NCBI RefSeq assembly: GCF_029223485.1
Contig: NZ_JARHTP010000001.1
Location: 62,001 to 126,000 of the forward strand
DNA from: Streptomyces coacervatus
GTDB taxonomy: Bacteria; Actinomycetota; Actinomycetes; Streptomycetales; Streptomycetaceae
DNA length: 64,000 bases
Direction of reading: 5' to 3'
Positions 9,400 to 19,197 of the stretch are shown in pieces (position 1 is the stretch's first letter; every line of letters begins with the position of its first letter). The translations under genes were made by a program, and so were the position numbers. The notes under the pieces were generated by a model. It was not told the DNA's origin. It ran no database searches and saw only the letters and a list, made by a program, of their open reading frames with translations.

Positions 9400-10503
9400 A
9401 TGAGTGGGCACCCGGTCTTGCACAGGCACCTCGCCGACGCGGCCCTCGCGGTCGTCGTAGGCGCCCTCGTCATGACCGCGGCCGCCTTCGACGCGGACAC
9501 CACCGCCGTCGACTACGCGCTGATCGCGGTGAGTTCGGCCGCCCTGGCCCGCTACCGCACGGCTCCCCGCGCGGTGCTGGCCGTGGCGACGGCGAGCAGC
9601 GGCGCGTACGTCCTGCACGCCCACCCCGGACCCGTGTCCGCCCTGCCCGTCTTCGCCGCCGTGCACACGGCGGCCCGCGTCGGCCACCGCGGGTACGCGG
9701 CGGCCGCGAGCGGCGTGTTCCTGGCGGCGTATGCCACGACCGGTCCGACGACCGAGGACGTGGTGGAGAGAAGCGCGCTGCTCGCCGGCTGGTTCCTGGC
9801 CGCGGTGATCACGGGCATGGCGGACCGCAACTGGCAGGCGTATCTGCGCCAGACCGAACAGCGCGCCCTGGAGGCGGAACGCACCCGCGAGGAGGCGGCC
9901 CTGCGCCGTGCGGGTGAGGAACGCCTGCGCATAGCCCGCGAGTTGCACGACTCGCTCACCCACAGCATCTCGATCGTCAAGCTCCAGGCGGGAGTCGCGG
10001 TGCATCTCGCCCGCAAGCGCGGCGAGGAGATACCGCCCGCGCTGCTCGCCATCCAGGACGCGAGCGGCGAGGCCATGCGCGAACTGCGGGCCACCCTGGA
10101 CATCCTGCGCACCGACGAGCCGACCGGCACGCCCGCGCTGCTGGTGGAACGGGCCTGCGCGGCGGGCCTCGCCGTGGAGCTGACGGTGACCGGCGACGAA
10201 CGGCCTCTGGCGGCGACGCTCGACCGCGCCGTGTACCGCATCGTCCAGGAGGCCCTGACCAACGCGGCCCGGCACGCGGGACCCGCCAAGGTCGGCGTCC
10301 AACTCATCTACGGAGAAGACGACTTGACGATACGAGTGGAGGACGACGGCACGGCCGACCCGGACCGCCCGCCCGCACCCGGCGTCGGTCTCACGGGCAT
10401 GCGCGAACGCGTGACGGCGTTCGGCGGCACCCTGCACGCCGCACCGCGCGCGGAGGGCGGCTTCGAGGTGCGGGCCCGGCTGCCGCTGGGGGAGGCGGGA
10501 TGA
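9400..10503 (+). CDS. Sensor histidine kinase, NarL/DesK type (HisKA_3)
   Basis: A 367-residue membrane kinase. Residues ~10-150 form several hydrophobic segments (for example HLADAALAVVVGALVMTAAA and LLAGWFLAAVITG) without a large extracellular loop. A coiled linker leads to the dimerisation box RIARELHDSLTHSIS with phospho-acceptor His183, and the HATPase domain has TNAARHAG, VEDDG and GVGLTGMRERV. The ATG at 9400 is chosen over a TTG at 9370. The stop overlaps the next gene's start by 4 bp, so it forms an operon with its response regulator. The signal is not evident. Confidence 0.93.
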   Translation: MSGHPVLHRHLADAALAVVVGALVMTAAAFDADTTAVDYALIAVSSAALARYRTAPRAVLAVATASSGAYVLHAHPGPVSALPVFAAVHTAARVGHRGYAAAASGVFLAAYATTGPTTEDVVERSALLAGWFLAAVITGMADRNWQAYLRQTEQRALEAERTREEAALRRAGEERLRIARELHDSLTHSISIVKLQAGVAVHLARKRGEEIPPALLAIQDASGEAMRELRATLDILRTDEPTGTPALLVERACAAGLAVELTVTGDERPLAATLDRAVYRIVQEALTNAARHAGPAKVGVQLIYGEDDLTIRVEDDGTADPDRPPAPGVGLTGMRERVTAFGGTLHAAPRAEGGFEVRARLPLGEAG

Positions 10504-11177
10504 TCAGGGTCGCGCTCGTCGACGACCAGGCGCTCATGCGCGCCGGCTTCCGGGCGCTGCTGGATGCCGAGGACGGCATCGAGGTGGTCGGCGAGGCGGC
10601 GGACGGCGAACAGGGCCTGGCGCTGGTGCGCGCGCAGGTGCCGGACATCGCGCTGATCGACGTACAGATGCCGGTGATGACGGGCATCGAGGCGACCCGC
10701 CGGATCGCCGCCGACCCCGCTCTGGCGGCCGTGCGCGTCGTGATCCTCACCAACTACGGCCTCGACGAGTACGTCTTCGAGGCCCTGCGGGCAGGCGCCG
10801 GCGGCTTCCTCCTCAAGGACACCGAACCGGCCGACCTCCTCCAGGCCATCGAGGTCGTGGCCCACGGGGAGGCCCTGCTCTCCCCGTCGGTCACCCGCAC
10901 CCTGATCGGCGAGTTCGTCTCCCGCCCACCGGACCGGGCTACGGCTCCCGGCCTGGACTGCCTGACCCGCCGCGAACGCGAGGTGACGGCCCTGGCCGCC
11001 CGGGGGCTGAGCAACGAGGAGATCGCCGCACACGTGGTCATCAGCCCGCTCACGGCGAAGACCCACGTCAGCCGGGCGATGACGAAGCTGGGGGCACGGG
11101 ACCGGGCCCAGCTGGTGGTGTTCGCGTACGAGTCGGGGCTGGTGGCGCCGCGCGGCGGGGATCACCGGTTCGAGTGA
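10500..11177 (+). CDS. LuxR/NarL-type response regulator
   Basis: A 225-residue regulator. The receiver domain (1-120) has the acidic pair DD near residues 9-10, phospho-acceptor Asp54 in LIDVQMPVMTG, a Thr in VVILTNYG and Lys in FLLKDTEP. The C-terminal LuxR helix-turn-helix reads LTRREREVTALAARGLSNEE then VISPLTAKTHVSRAMTKLG. It partners the overlapping histidine kinase. Targets are unknown; the divergent AhpD-like gene and the downstream convergent phospholipase gene are only candidates. Confidence 0.94.
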   Translation: MIRVALVDDQALMRAGFRALLDAEDGIEVVGEAADGEQGLALVRAQVPDIALIDVQMPVMTGIEATRRIAADPALAAVRVVILTNYGLDEYVFEALRAGAGGFLLKDTEPADLLQAIEVVAHGEALLSPSVTRTLIGEFVSRPPDRATAPGLDCLTRREREVTALAARGLSNEEIAAHVVISPLTAKTHVSRAMTKLGARDRAQLVVFAYESGLVAPRGGDHRFE

Positions 11178-11221
11178 TCGCCGCACCTCGGAGTTCTGAC
11201 CGACGGCCCCGGCGCGCGGCT

Positions 11222-11262
11222 GTGCTGGTCGCACCTGCTCGGCGAGCAGCCGCGACCAGCAC
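11222..11262. terminator. Bidirectional hairpin terminator
   Basis: GTGCTGGTCGC (11222-11232) is perfectly complementary to GCGACCAGCAC (11252-11262) in the 99-bp gap between the convergent response regulator and phospholipase genes. There is no T-run, as is common in Streptomyces. Confidence 0.6.
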
Positions 11263-11276
11263 CGTCCCGACGGGTT

Positions 11277-12269
11277 CTAGGCGGCCGTACCGCCCGCGTA
11301 GTCGCTGTTGAACGTGGTCTCGACGGTGGTGGCCACGGACTGGGCCACCCCGGTGCCGGTGAGGATGATGCCCAACTCCCTGTTGTTGGACAGGGAGTTG
11401 CTGCTGATGTTCATGGAGCCGGCCTCCACCTCCTGGGTGGACAGCCCGTAGTCGGCGACCATGGCCTTGGCGTGGATGTAGAAGCCGTTGGGGTCGGAGT
11501 AGCCGACGACCGTGCCGCCGGCCGCCTCGATCTCGGACACCTCGCTGGAGTAGCTGGACGGGCTCTCCAGCACCACCCGCACGGTGACGCCCGCCTTCGC
11601 TCGCGCCGCGATGGCGTCGACCACCGTGCTGTCGCTGAACTCCAGTTCTTCGACGTCCAGCGTCTTGGTGGCGGCGTTGACCACGGACAGCAGACGGCTG
11701 CGGGAGTCGGTGGGGGACCAGAGCAGGTGGTCGCCGTCGGTCGGGGTGATCGAGGTGCCGGCGTAGTCCGCGTTGAAGACCTTCTCGATCGCGGCGACGT
11801 CACGCGTGTCGTCGGTGAAGACGCCGTAGTCACGGCCGGTCGCGTAGTACTGCGAGGTGAGATTGCCGGTGAGGACCAGCGACTTGGTGCCGTTCACCGT
11901 GATCGTCTTCTGGTGGGTGTAGACGAAGCTCGACGACGACCACACCACCCCCACGCCCGCGTTCGTCAGGGCGGTGTACGCCGAGTTGTTGGCGGTCTTG
12001 TGCTGGCGGTCGAGGATCACCCGCACGGTGACGCCCTTGTTCTCCAGGGCTATGAGGTCGTTGACAGCCGTGGTGTCCTCCAGCTCGTACATGGTCATGT
12101 CGAGTGAGGTGGTGGCCGAGTTGATGAAGTTGTAGATGTCCGGCTGGCCGCCGCTCTGCGAGAAGGCGAACGCGGAGTAGCTCGCGGCGTTCGCGGGGAC
12201 GGCGGTGGCGACGACGGCGGCGCCGGCCGCCAGGGCGACACCTGCGCGGCCGATGACCTTCCACAGCAT
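11277..12269 (-). CDS. Secreted phospholipase D-family protein
   Basis: A 330-residue protein with a clear signal peptide (positive VIGR, hydrophobic AGVALAAGAAVVATAV, likely cleavage after PANA). Two PLD (HKD-type) half-sites are present: YTHQKTITVNGTKSLVLTGN, and YIHAKAMVADYG followed by AGSMNISSNSLSNNRE. Each half supplies an HxK and downstream Asn/Ser residues, with Asn replacing Asp in the first. It probably acts outside the cell as a phosphodiesterase on phospholipids or nucleic acids; the substrate cannot be told. It is divergent from the gamma-glutamyltranspeptidase homologue. Confidence 0.9.
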   Translation of the reverse strand: MLWKVIGRAGVALAAGAAVVATAVPANAASYSAFAFSQSGGQPDIYNFINSATTSLDMTMYELEDTTAVNDLIALENKGVTVRVILDRQHKTANNSAYTALTNAGVGVVWSSSSFVYTHQKTITVNGTKSLVLTGNLTSQYYATGRDYGVFTDDTRDVAAIEKVFNADYAGTSITPTDGDHLLWSPTDSRSRLLSVVNAATKTLDVEELEFSDSTVVDAIAARAKAGVTVRVVLESPSSYSSEVSEIEAAGGTVVGYSDPNGFYIHAKAMVADYGLSTQEVEAGSMNISSNSLSNNRELGIILTGTGVAQSVATTVETTFNSDYAGGTAA

Positions 12270-12538
12270 GCGTGACTCCTAGTCGAGTTGATGCCCACGT
12301 GGGGGGTGGGTGAGCGTGGGCATGACACCACGCGCGTAGAACGCCTAGGAAGAGAAGGTCGGTGAACACGGGATTACCGGCCCTCAGCACGGGTGGACAA
12401 AGAGGACTTCATACAGGTGGGAGGCGGTTCATGCAGTCCCCGCGAGTTCGCAAAATCTTCGTAGGGCGCTCGCGGTGGAATGCAATGCTCCGTAGCTGTG
12501 CATGCTTCGGACCGAGCGAGCGAACAGAGAGGTGAGCG

Positions 12539-14353
12539 ATGCAGTTCACGACCCGGCCGACCCTCCAGGGCACCTTCGGCATGGTGTCCTCCACCCACTG
12601 GCTGGCCTCGCAGTCGGCGATGGCCGTGCTGGAGGACGGCGGCAATGCGTATGACGCGGCCGTGGCGGGGGCTTTCGTGCTGCACGTCGTCGAGCCGCAC
12701 CTGAACGGCCCGGCCGGTGAGGTGCCGATCCTGCTCGCCCCGGCGGGCGGCGAGGTGCGGGTGCTGTGCGGCCAGGGTGTCGCGCCCGCCGGGGCCACCG
12801 TCGCGCACTACCGCGCACTCGGCCTGGACCTCGTGCCCGGCACCGGGCCGCTGGCCGCCGCCGTGCCCGGCGCCTTCGACGCCTGGATGCTCCTGCTGCG
12901 CGACCACGGCACCAAGCCCCTCGCCGACGTCCTCAAGTACGCCGTCGGGTACGCCGAGCACGGGCACGCGCCCGTGGAGAACGTCGGCGCGACGGTCGAG
13001 GCCGTACGGCAGCTCTTCGAGACGGAGTGGACCTCCTCGGCGGACCTCTATCTGCCGGGCGGGAAGGCCCCGCGCCCCGGCGAGCTGCTGCGCAACCCCG
13101 CCCTCGCCGTCACCTGGAAGCGACTGCTCGCCGAGGTCGACGGGGCCGGCGACCGGGTCGCACAGATCGAGGCCGCGCGCGAGGTGTGGCGCTCCGGGTT
13201 CATCGCCGAGGCCCTGATACGGCAGGCCGGACGGCCCACCATGGACACCAGCGGCCGGCGCCACACCGGCACGCTCACGGCCGCCGACCTCGCCGGCTGG
13301 TCCGCCGGCTACGAGACACCGGCGACGTACGACTGGAACGGCTGGACCCTGTGCAAGGCCGGCCCCTGGAGCCAGGGCCCGGCCTTCCTCCAGCAGCTCG
13401 CGCTGCTCCCGCCCGAGCTGCCCGCATACGGGTCCGCCGACTACGTCCACCTGCTGATCGAGGGCTGCAAGCTCGCCATGGCCGACCGGGAGGCCTGGTA
13501 CGGGGACGCCGCCGAGGTCCCGCTCGGCGAGCTGCTGTCGGCGGACTACAACGCGGCCCGGCGCGGCCTCGTCGGCGACAAGGCCTCGTACGAGCTCCGC
13601 CCCGGCAGCCCCGGCGGACGCACCCCGCGTCTCAGCAGGCACGCGCACGTGGTCGCCACCGACGACCCCGGGTTCGATCCGATGGGTGCCGGCGAGCCGA
13701 CCGTGGCCCGGGCGTCGGGCGAGCCCGGGGTCGCCGCCGACGGAGCCACCCGCGGCGACACCTGCCACCTCGATGTCGTCGACCGCTGGGGCAACCTGGT
13801 CGCGGCCACGCCCAGCGGCGGCTGGCTGCAGTCCAACCCCGTCGTACCCGAACTGGGCTTCCCGCTCGGCACCCGGCTGCAGATGACCTGGCTGGAGGAG
13901 GGCCTGCCGAACTCGCTGACGCCCGGCCGCCGGCCCCGCACCACCCTCACGCCCTCCATCGCCCTGCGTGACGGCGTCCCGGTCATGGCGTTCGGCACGC
14001 CCGGCGGGGACCAGCAGGACCAGTGGCAACTGCACTTCTTCCTGGCCGTCGCCCTGCGTGCACAGGTCCGCGGCGGCCTCGACCTGCAGGGCGCGATCGA
14101 CGCCCCGAACTGGCACAACGACGGGTTCCCGGGGTCGTTCTATCCGCGCGGCATGCGGCCGGGAAGCGTGACGGTCGAGTCCCGCATGGATGCCGGTGTC
14201 GTCGAGGAGCTGCGGCGCCGCGGTCATGACGTGACCGTCGGTGGCCCCTGGTCGGAAGGCCGGCTGTGCGCGGTCGCCCGGGATCCGGGGACCGGCGTCC
14301 TGTCGGCGGCCGCGAACCCGCGGGGCATGCAGGGGTACGCGGTCGGCCGCTGA
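12539..14353 (+). CDS. Gamma-glutamyltranspeptidase-family Ntn hydrolase
   Basis: A 604-residue protein. The nucleophile region RGDTCHLDVVDRWGNLVAAT (about residue 407 onward) corresponds to the TTHxSVVDxxGNxVSAT signature, where the Thr becomes the N-terminal nucleophile after autocleavage. Further matches are SMAVLEDGGNAYDAAVAGAF-like text near the N-terminus and MAFGTPGGDQQDQWQLHFF near the end. No signal peptide is seen, so the enzyme is likely cytoplasmic, unlike classical periplasmic GGT. Glutathione-conjugate, amide or acyl hydrolysis is possible. GGTGAG ribosome site before ATG 12539. Single gene. Confidence 0.9.
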   Translation: MQFTTRPTLQGTFGMVSSTHWLASQSAMAVLEDGGNAYDAAVAGAFVLHVVEPHLNGPAGEVPILLAPAGGEVRVLCGQGVAPAGATVAHYRALGLDLVPGTGPLAAAVPGAFDAWMLLLRDHGTKPLADVLKYAVGYAEHGHAPVENVGATVEAVRQLFETEWTSSADLYLPGGKAPRPGELLRNPALAVTWKRLLAEVDGAGDRVAQIEAAREVWRSGFIAEALIRQAGRPTMDTSGRRHTGTLTAADLAGWSAGYETPATYDWNGWTLCKAGPWSQGPAFLQQLALLPPELPAYGSADYVHLLIEGCKLAMADREAWYGDAAEVPLGELLSADYNAARRGLVGDKASYELRPGSPGGRTPRLSRHAHVVATDDPGFDPMGAGEPTVARASGEPGVAADGATRGDTCHLDVVDRWGNLVAATPSGGWLQSNPVVPELGFPLGTRLQMTWLEEGLPNSLTPGRRPRTTLTPSIALRDGVPVMAFGTPGGDQQDQWQLHFFLAVALRAQVRGGLDLQGAIDAPNWHNDGFPGSFYPRGMRPGSVTVESRMDAGVVEELRRRGHDVTVGGPWSEGRLCAVARDPGTGVLSAAANPRGMQGYAVGR

Positions 14354-14437
14354 TCGCGCACCCGGAGTTCATGCCGATTCCGCTCGGGATCCACCGGGCG
14401 GGTGGGGATTGTCAGTGGCGCGTGCTCTCATGGAGCC

Positions 14438-15283
14438 ATGATCGAACACATGGAAACCATCGACGAGTTTCTCGCGCAGCGCTCGGCCGACGTGGAGGAG
14501 GCGGTCCGCAAGGCCGCCGCGGCCGAGATCATGCCCCGCTTCCGCCGGCTGGCCGCGCACGAGGTCGACCAGAAGAGCGGACCGCACGACCTGGTGACCG
14601 ACGCCGACCGCCTCGCCGAGCAGTACCTGACCGAGGTCCTCGGCAGCCTCCTGCCCGGTTCCGTCGTGGTCGGCGAGGAGGCGGTGCACGCCGACCCCGC
14701 GACGTACGAGGCGATTCAGGGCGACGCCCCGGTCTGGATAGTCGACCCGGTCGACGGGACACGCCAGTTCGTGCGGGGCGAGACCGGATTCTGCACACTG
14801 GTCGCGCTCGCCCGGCGCGGAGTGCTGCTCGCCTCGTGGACGTACGCTCCCGCTCGCGACCAACTCGCCACCGCCACAAGGGGCCAGGGCGCCTTCCTCA
14901 ACGGCGAGCGGTTGTACGCCGGTGCGCCCGCCCGCGGCCGGGACCTCCAAGTGGCCACCTCCCACCCGGACTACACGACCGACGAGCAGAAGAGCGCTCT
15001 GGTCGGCCTGTGGACCGACGGCGTGGCGCCCCGTGTCTGCGGCTCGGCCGGCCTGGAGTATCTCGCCATAGCCCGCGGTGAGTTGGATGCGGTCGCTTTC
15101 TCCTGGGAGGCCGCCTGGGACCATGCGGCCGGCATCCTGCTGGTCGAGGAGGCGGGTGGCGCGCACCTGACGCGCACGGGGGAGCCGTTCCGTATCACCG
15201 GAGGCAACGTCCTGCCGTTCACGGCGGCCCGCGACGCGGCCACGGCCCGCCGGGTGGCGGGAATTCTGTGGGACACCGTCTGA
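14438..15283 (+). CDS. Inositol monophosphatase-family phosphatase
   Basis: A 281-residue Mg-dependent, Li-sensitive-type phosphatase. Metal ligands are seen in GEEAVHAD, the signature DPVDGTRQF and WEAAWDHAAGILLVEEAGG. Likely substrates in this family are inositol phosphate, histidinol phosphate, fructose bisphosphate or 3'-phosphoadenosine phosphate; the sequence alone does not decide. ATG 14438 (MIEHMETI) is chosen; another ATG lies at 14450, and the frame is open to 14402. It follows the GGT homologue by 84 bp and may be separately transcribed. Confidence 0.9.
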   Translation: MIEHMETIDEFLAQRSADVEEAVRKAAAAEIMPRFRRLAAHEVDQKSGPHDLVTDADRLAEQYLTEVLGSLLPGSVVVGEEAVHADPATYEAIQGDAPVWIVDPVDGTRQFVRGETGFCTLVALARRGVLLASWTYAPARDQLATATRGQGAFLNGERLYAGAPARGRDLQVATSHPDYTTDEQKSALVGLWTDGVAPRVCGSAGLEYLAIARGELDAVAFSWEAAWDHAAGILLVEEAGGAHLTRTGEPFRITGGNVLPFTAARDAATARRVAGILWDTV

Positions 15284-15385
15284 CCTCGAAGACCACCGTC
15301 CGAGGGGTCACCCACCGCCGGTGACTGTCAGTGCCCCGGCCTATCCTGATCCTCAGAGGCCATCGGCTGACGAAGGGGTCCGAAG

Positions 15386-16804
15386 GTGCCGTCGATGCTC
15401 GATGCTGTCGTAGTGGGTGCGGGGCCGAACGGACTGACGGCCGCCGTGGAGCTGGCCCGCCGCGGCTTCTCCGTGGCGGTGTTCGAGGCCCGCGACACCG
15501 TCGGCGGGGGAGCCCGCACCGAAGAGCTCACCCTGCCCGGCTTCCGGCACGACCCGTGCTCCGCGGCCCACCCCCTCGGCATCAACTCGCCGGCGTTCCG
15601 CGCCCTGCCCCTGGAGCGGTACGGCCTCGAATGGCTGCACGCCGAGCTGCCCATGGCGCACCCCTTCACCGACGGCACGGCCGCCGTGCTGTCCCGCTCG
15701 GTCGCCGAGACGGCCGCGTCCTTCGGCCCGCGGGACGCGGGCGCGTACCGCAGACTGGTCGCGCCGTTCCTGCCCAAGTGGGACACCCTGACTCGCGATT
15801 TCATGTCCCTGCCGCGCACCGCGCTCCCGCGCGACCCGGTGACCCTCGCCCGCTTCGGACTGGTCGGACTGCCCCCGTCGACCTGGCTGACCCGCCGCTT
15901 CCAGGACGAGCGGGCGAAGACCCTGTTCGCGGGCCTCGTGGCGCATGTGATGGCCCCGCTCGACGGCTTCGCCACGGGCGCCGTCGGCCTGGTCTTCGCT
16001 CTGGCCGCCCACGCCCGCGGCTGGCCCGTGGCCCGCGGCGGCTCCCAGTCCATCTCGGACGCGCTCACCGCGTATCTCAAGGACCTCGGCGGCCTGGTCC
16101 ACACGGACTACGAGGTCAAGCGCCTCGACGACCTGCCGCCCGCCCGCGCGTACGTCTTCGACACCTCACCCACCGCCCTGGCCCGCATCGCCGGCTTCGG
16201 CCGCTACTACGAGCGCTTCAAGTACGGCCCCGGAGTCTTCAAGGTCGACTACGCGCTGGACGGCCCGGTGCCGTGGACCGCAGAGGAGGCCCGTGTCGCG
16301 GGCACGGTGCAGATCGGCGCGAACAGCGCGGAGGTCGGCGCCGCCCTGCGTGCGGCCTCCCGGGAGGGCCGTGCGCCCGAGAAGCCGTTCATGATCACGG
16401 TCCAGCCCGGTGTCGTCGACCCCACCCGCGCACCCGCGGGCAAACAGGTCTTCTGGGCCTACGGCCACGTCCCCAGCGGCTGGACCGGAGACCTCACGGA
16501 CGCCATGGAGCGCCAACTGGAGCGCTTCGCCCCGGGGTTCCGCGACCGCGTCCTCGCCCGCGCGACCGCGGGCCCACCCGAACTCGCCGCCCGCAACGCC
16601 AACTACGTCGGCGGCGACATCGCCTCCGGCGCGGTCTCCGGACTCCAGATCCTGCTGCGCCCCAAACTCTCCCTGTCCCCGTACAGCACCCCCCACCCGG
16701 CCGTCTTCATCTGCTCGTCGGCGACCCCGCCGGGGCCGGGGGTACACGGCATGTCCGGGCACAACGCCGCGAAGGCCGTCTGGAGGAGGCTGAGGCAGAC
16801 ATGA
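15386..16804 (+). CDS. FAD/NAD(P)-dependent oxidoreductase, phytoene-desaturase-like
   Basis: A 472-residue flavoprotein. It opens with the dinucleotide-binding motif [19 protein letters not shown] and the arginine-rich [14 protein letters not shown] segment of the amine oxidase/phytoene desaturase superfamily. It ends with the C-terminal FAD site [19 protein letters not shown] start at 15386 after GAAGGGG. No carotenoid genes are nearby, so it belongs to the broad NAD(P)/FAD oxidoreductase group (compare PYROXD2-like proteins). The substrate is unknown. The stop overlaps the macrodomain gene by 4 bp, implying co-expression. Confidence 0.87.
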   Translation: MPSMLDAVVVGAGPNGLTAAVELARRGFSVAVFEARDTVGGGARTEELTLPGFRHDPCSAAHPLGINSPAFRALPLERYGLEWLHAELPMAHPFTDGTAAVLSRSVAETAASFGPRDAGAYRRLVAPFLPKWDTLTRDFMSLPRTALPRDPVTLARFGLVGLPPSTWLTRRFQDERAKTLFAGLVAHVMAPLDGFATGAVGLVFALAAHARGWPVARGGSQSISDALTAYLKDLGGLVHTDYEVKRLDDLPPARAYVFDTSPTALARIAGFGRYYERFKYGPGVFKVDYALDGPVPWTAEEARVAGTVQIGANSAEVGAALRAASREGRAPEKPFMITVQPGVVDPTRAPAGKQVFWAYGHVPSGWTGDLTDAMERQLERFAPGFRDRVLARATAGPPELAARNANYVGGDIASGAVSGLQILLRPKLSLSPYSTPHPAVFICSSATPPGPGVHGMSGHNAAKAVWRRLRQT

Positions 16805-17313
16805 CGCCCACCATCACACTCGCCAAGGGCGACATCACCCGCGAAAGCGCGGACGCGATCGTCAACGCCGCCAACTCCTCCCTGCTCGGCGGCGGAGGCG
16901 TCGACGGCGCCATCCACCGGCGCGGAGGTCCCGCGATCCTCGAGGAGTGCCGCAAACTGCGCGCCTCGCAGTACGGCAAGGGCCTGTCCACCGGCCGGGC
17001 GGTCGCCACCACGGCGGGCGACCTGGACGCACGCTTTGTGATTCACACCGTGGGCCCGGTCTGGTCGGCCACCGAGGACCGCTCCGAGCTGCTCGCCTCC
17101 TGCTACCGGGAGTCACTGCGCGTCGCCGACGAACTCGGCGCCCGTACGGTCGCGTTCCCGGCCGTCTCCACGGGCATCTACGGCTGGCCGATCGACGACG
17201 GGGCCCGCATCGCCGTGGAGACGGTGCGGGCCGCGGACACGGCGGTCGAGGAGGTCCGGTTCGTGCTCTTCGACGAGCGGGCCTACGAGGCGTTTGCCGC
17301 GCAGACCCGCTGA
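16801..17313 (+). CDS. Macrodomain protein, probable O-acetyl-ADP-ribose deacetylase
   Basis: A 170-residue single macrodomain. It has the MacroD-type signatures [37 protein letters not shown] and the C-terminal loop [13 protein letters not shown]. This class hydrolyses O-acetyl-ADP-ribose (the sirtuin by-product) and removes mono-ADP-ribose from acidic residues or DNA. ATG overlaps the stop of the flavoprotein gene. A sirtuin, a Nudix hydrolase and an ADP-ribosylglycohydrolase lie 29-31 kb away in the same window. Confidence 0.93.
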   Translation: MTPTITLAKGDITRESADAIVNAANSSLLGGGGVDGAIHRRGGPAILEECRKLRASQYGKGLSTGRAVATTAGDLDARFVIHTVGPVWSATEDRSELLASCYRESLRVADELGARTVAFPAVSTGIYGWPIDDGARIAVETVRAADTAVEEVRFVLFDERAYEAFAAQTR

Positions 17314-17334
17314 CGGAGCATCAGGACGGCGTGG

Positions 17335-19197
17335 TCAGCCGTCGATGCGGTGGGTGCTCCAGAACGACGTCAGGTCCGTGGTCGTGGCGGCCTGTGCAGC
17401 CGCCTTGAACTCGGCCGTGGTCGAGACGCCGTACCAGTGCGAAGTGGCGTAGTTCTTCAGCAAGTTGGCCATGGCGGTGTCGCCGAGGACCCGCCGCAGG
17501 TCGTGCAGGGCGCACTTGCCGTAGCCGTAGACGACGGTGGAGTAGCGGGAGGAGTGGGCGTCCCAGTAGGCCATGGAGTTGGTGATCTTCTCCGCGGAGG
17601 AGGACCAGGAGACGTTGTTCCAGCAGTTCGTGCCCGTCTTGCCCAGGGCCAGATCGGTGGCGTAGTCGGTGAACGCCTCGTCCAGCCAGGGGCTGTTGTA
17701 CTCGTCGTCGCCGACGATGCCGTACCACCACTGGTGACCGATCTCGTGGGTGAGTGCGGTGGTGCTGACGAGGTCGAGGACGAAGCCCGGGTACTCCATG
17801 CCGCCGAACCAGTAGTTGTTGTCGATCACCGCGTCCAGCTCGCCGTAGGGATAGGCCCCGAAGCGGGCGGCGTGTGCGTCGACGGCCGTCTTCGCCGTGC
17901 TGAGCATCGACTGGGCGTCGGAGGAGCTGATGCCGGAGACGGAGTAGACGTTGATGGCAGTTCCGGCGGTCGAGGTGCCTGAGATCTTGGTGAACGGGCC
18001 CGCCGCCCAGGCGAAGTCACGCACCTTGGAGGCCGTCGCGGTGGTGACGGTGCGGCCGCTGGAGCCGGGGGTGTCGGTCGAGGTGCCCGTGGCCGGGACC
18101 AGCAGGGTGCTCGGGTGGTCGAGGGTCACCTTGAAGTCGGCGGCCAGGGAGTAGAACGACTCGCCGTTGTTGGTGTACGGGTCCAGGTGCCAGCCCGAGC
18201 CGTCCTTGACCGCCAGCACGGGCAGCGCGTTGCCGATGAAGCTGAACGCCCCGTCGTGGCCGAACCGGTCCGCGCCGCTCGGCACGGTGATGCCCAGGTC
18301 GAAGCCGATCGTGGCGGACTGCCCCTGCGCGAGGGGTGTCGGCAGGGTGATCTGCAGGGCCGTGCAGGCGACCGACAGCGAGCCGGCCGTACCGCCGCTG
18401 ACGTTGCTGACCGTGATCGGCATCGCGTCGCAGGTGCCGTGGTAGTTGTCCCACAGCCGCAGGTACACCTCGCTCAGCGCGGTGGAGGATGCGTTGGTGA
18501 AGGTCGTGCTCTCGTGGCCGGTCCAGACCGTGCCGCTGGTGTTGCTGCTGAGGCTGACGGTGTACGACGGCGCGGCGGGCGTGCGTGTGGAGTCCGCCGG
18601 CGGGGTGCTGCCCCCGGAGGTGTCGAGGGCGATGTCGTCGAGGACGAAGCTCGACTGCAGGCTGGAGTCCTCGGTGCCGGTGAAGGCGAGGCTCACGGTC
18701 TGCCCCGCGAACGCGGACACGTCGAGCGTCTTCTTCACGTACCCGGTGTTCTCGTCGAGGTTCGAGTACGTCGCCAGCGTCGTACCGCCGACCTTCGCCG
18801 TCAGCTTGTCGTACGCGACGGACGAGGTCGTCTCGTCGGTGTCGATGTGGAGCCAGAAGGAGAGAGTGGCGGTGCTGCACCCGGCCGGGATCGTGACGCT
18901 CTGCGAGAGGCTGTCGGTGTGGGTGCCGCCCGTCCCGTCCAGCCAGGCGAAGCTGCTGCCGCCGTGGGCGCTCTGGCCGGAGCGGCTGGTGATGACGCTC
19001 GTCGACGACTGGGTCCAGGGCGAAGTACCGCTCTCGAAGCCGCCGTTGGTGACCACCTGGGCCGGGGTGCAGGCCGCGGCCGCGGACGGGGCGGCGGGCG
19101 GCGCCGCTGCCGCGGGGGCAGCGGGCAGGGATATGGCGGCCAGCGCGGCGACGGCCAGTGCGCGCAGGGCAATGGATCTGTGGGGGGTCTTTCTCAC
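17335..19197 (-). CDS. Secreted M1-family zinc metallopeptidase with N-terminal jelly-roll domain
   Basis: About 620 residues from GTG 19197, chosen because AAGGAG lies just upstream; the frame is open far beyond. Order: signal peptide (IALRALAVAALAAISLPAAP then A-rich cleavage region); a carbohydrate-binding-like beta domain (TPAQVVTNGGFESG to FVLDDIALDTSGG); a linker; the M1 N-terminal beta domain; and the catalytic domain with GGMEYPG (substitute for GAMEN), HEIGHQWWY (zinc ligands His484, His488) and WLDEAFTDYA (third ligand Glu). The usual large C-terminal helical domain of aminopeptidase N is missing. It is probably an extracellular aminopeptidase, divergent from the glycine-rich protein gene. 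Confidence 0.9.
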   Translation of the reverse strand: MRKTPHRSIALRALAVAALAAISLPAAPAAAAPPAAPSAAAACTPAQVVTNGGFESGTSPWTQSSTSVITSRSGQSAHGGSSFAWLDGTGGTHTDSLSQSVTIPAGCSTATLSFWLHIDTDETTSSVAYDKLTAKVGGTTLATYSNLDENTGYVKKTLDVSAFAGQTVSLAFTGTEDSSLQSSFVLDDIALDTSGGSTPPADSTRTPAAPSYTVSLSSNTSGTVWTGHESTTFTNASSTALSEVYLRLWDNYHGTCDAMPITVSNVSGGTAGSLSVACTALQITLPTPLAQGQSATIGFDLGITVPSGADRFGHDGAFSFIGNALPVLAVKDGSGWHLDPYTNNGESFYSLAADFKVTLDHPSTLLVPATGTSTDTPGSSGRTVTTATASKVRDFAWAAGPFTKISGTSTAGTAINVYSVSGISSSDAQSMLSTAKTAVDAHAARFGAYPYGELDAVIDNNYWFGGMEYPGFVLDLVSTTALTHEIGHQWWYGIVGDDEYNSPWLDEAFTDYATDLALGKTGTNCWNNVSWSSSAEKITNSMAYWDAHSSRYSTVVYGYGKCALHDLRRVLGDTAMANLLKNYATSHWYGVSTTAEFKAAAQAATTTDLTSFWSTHRIDG

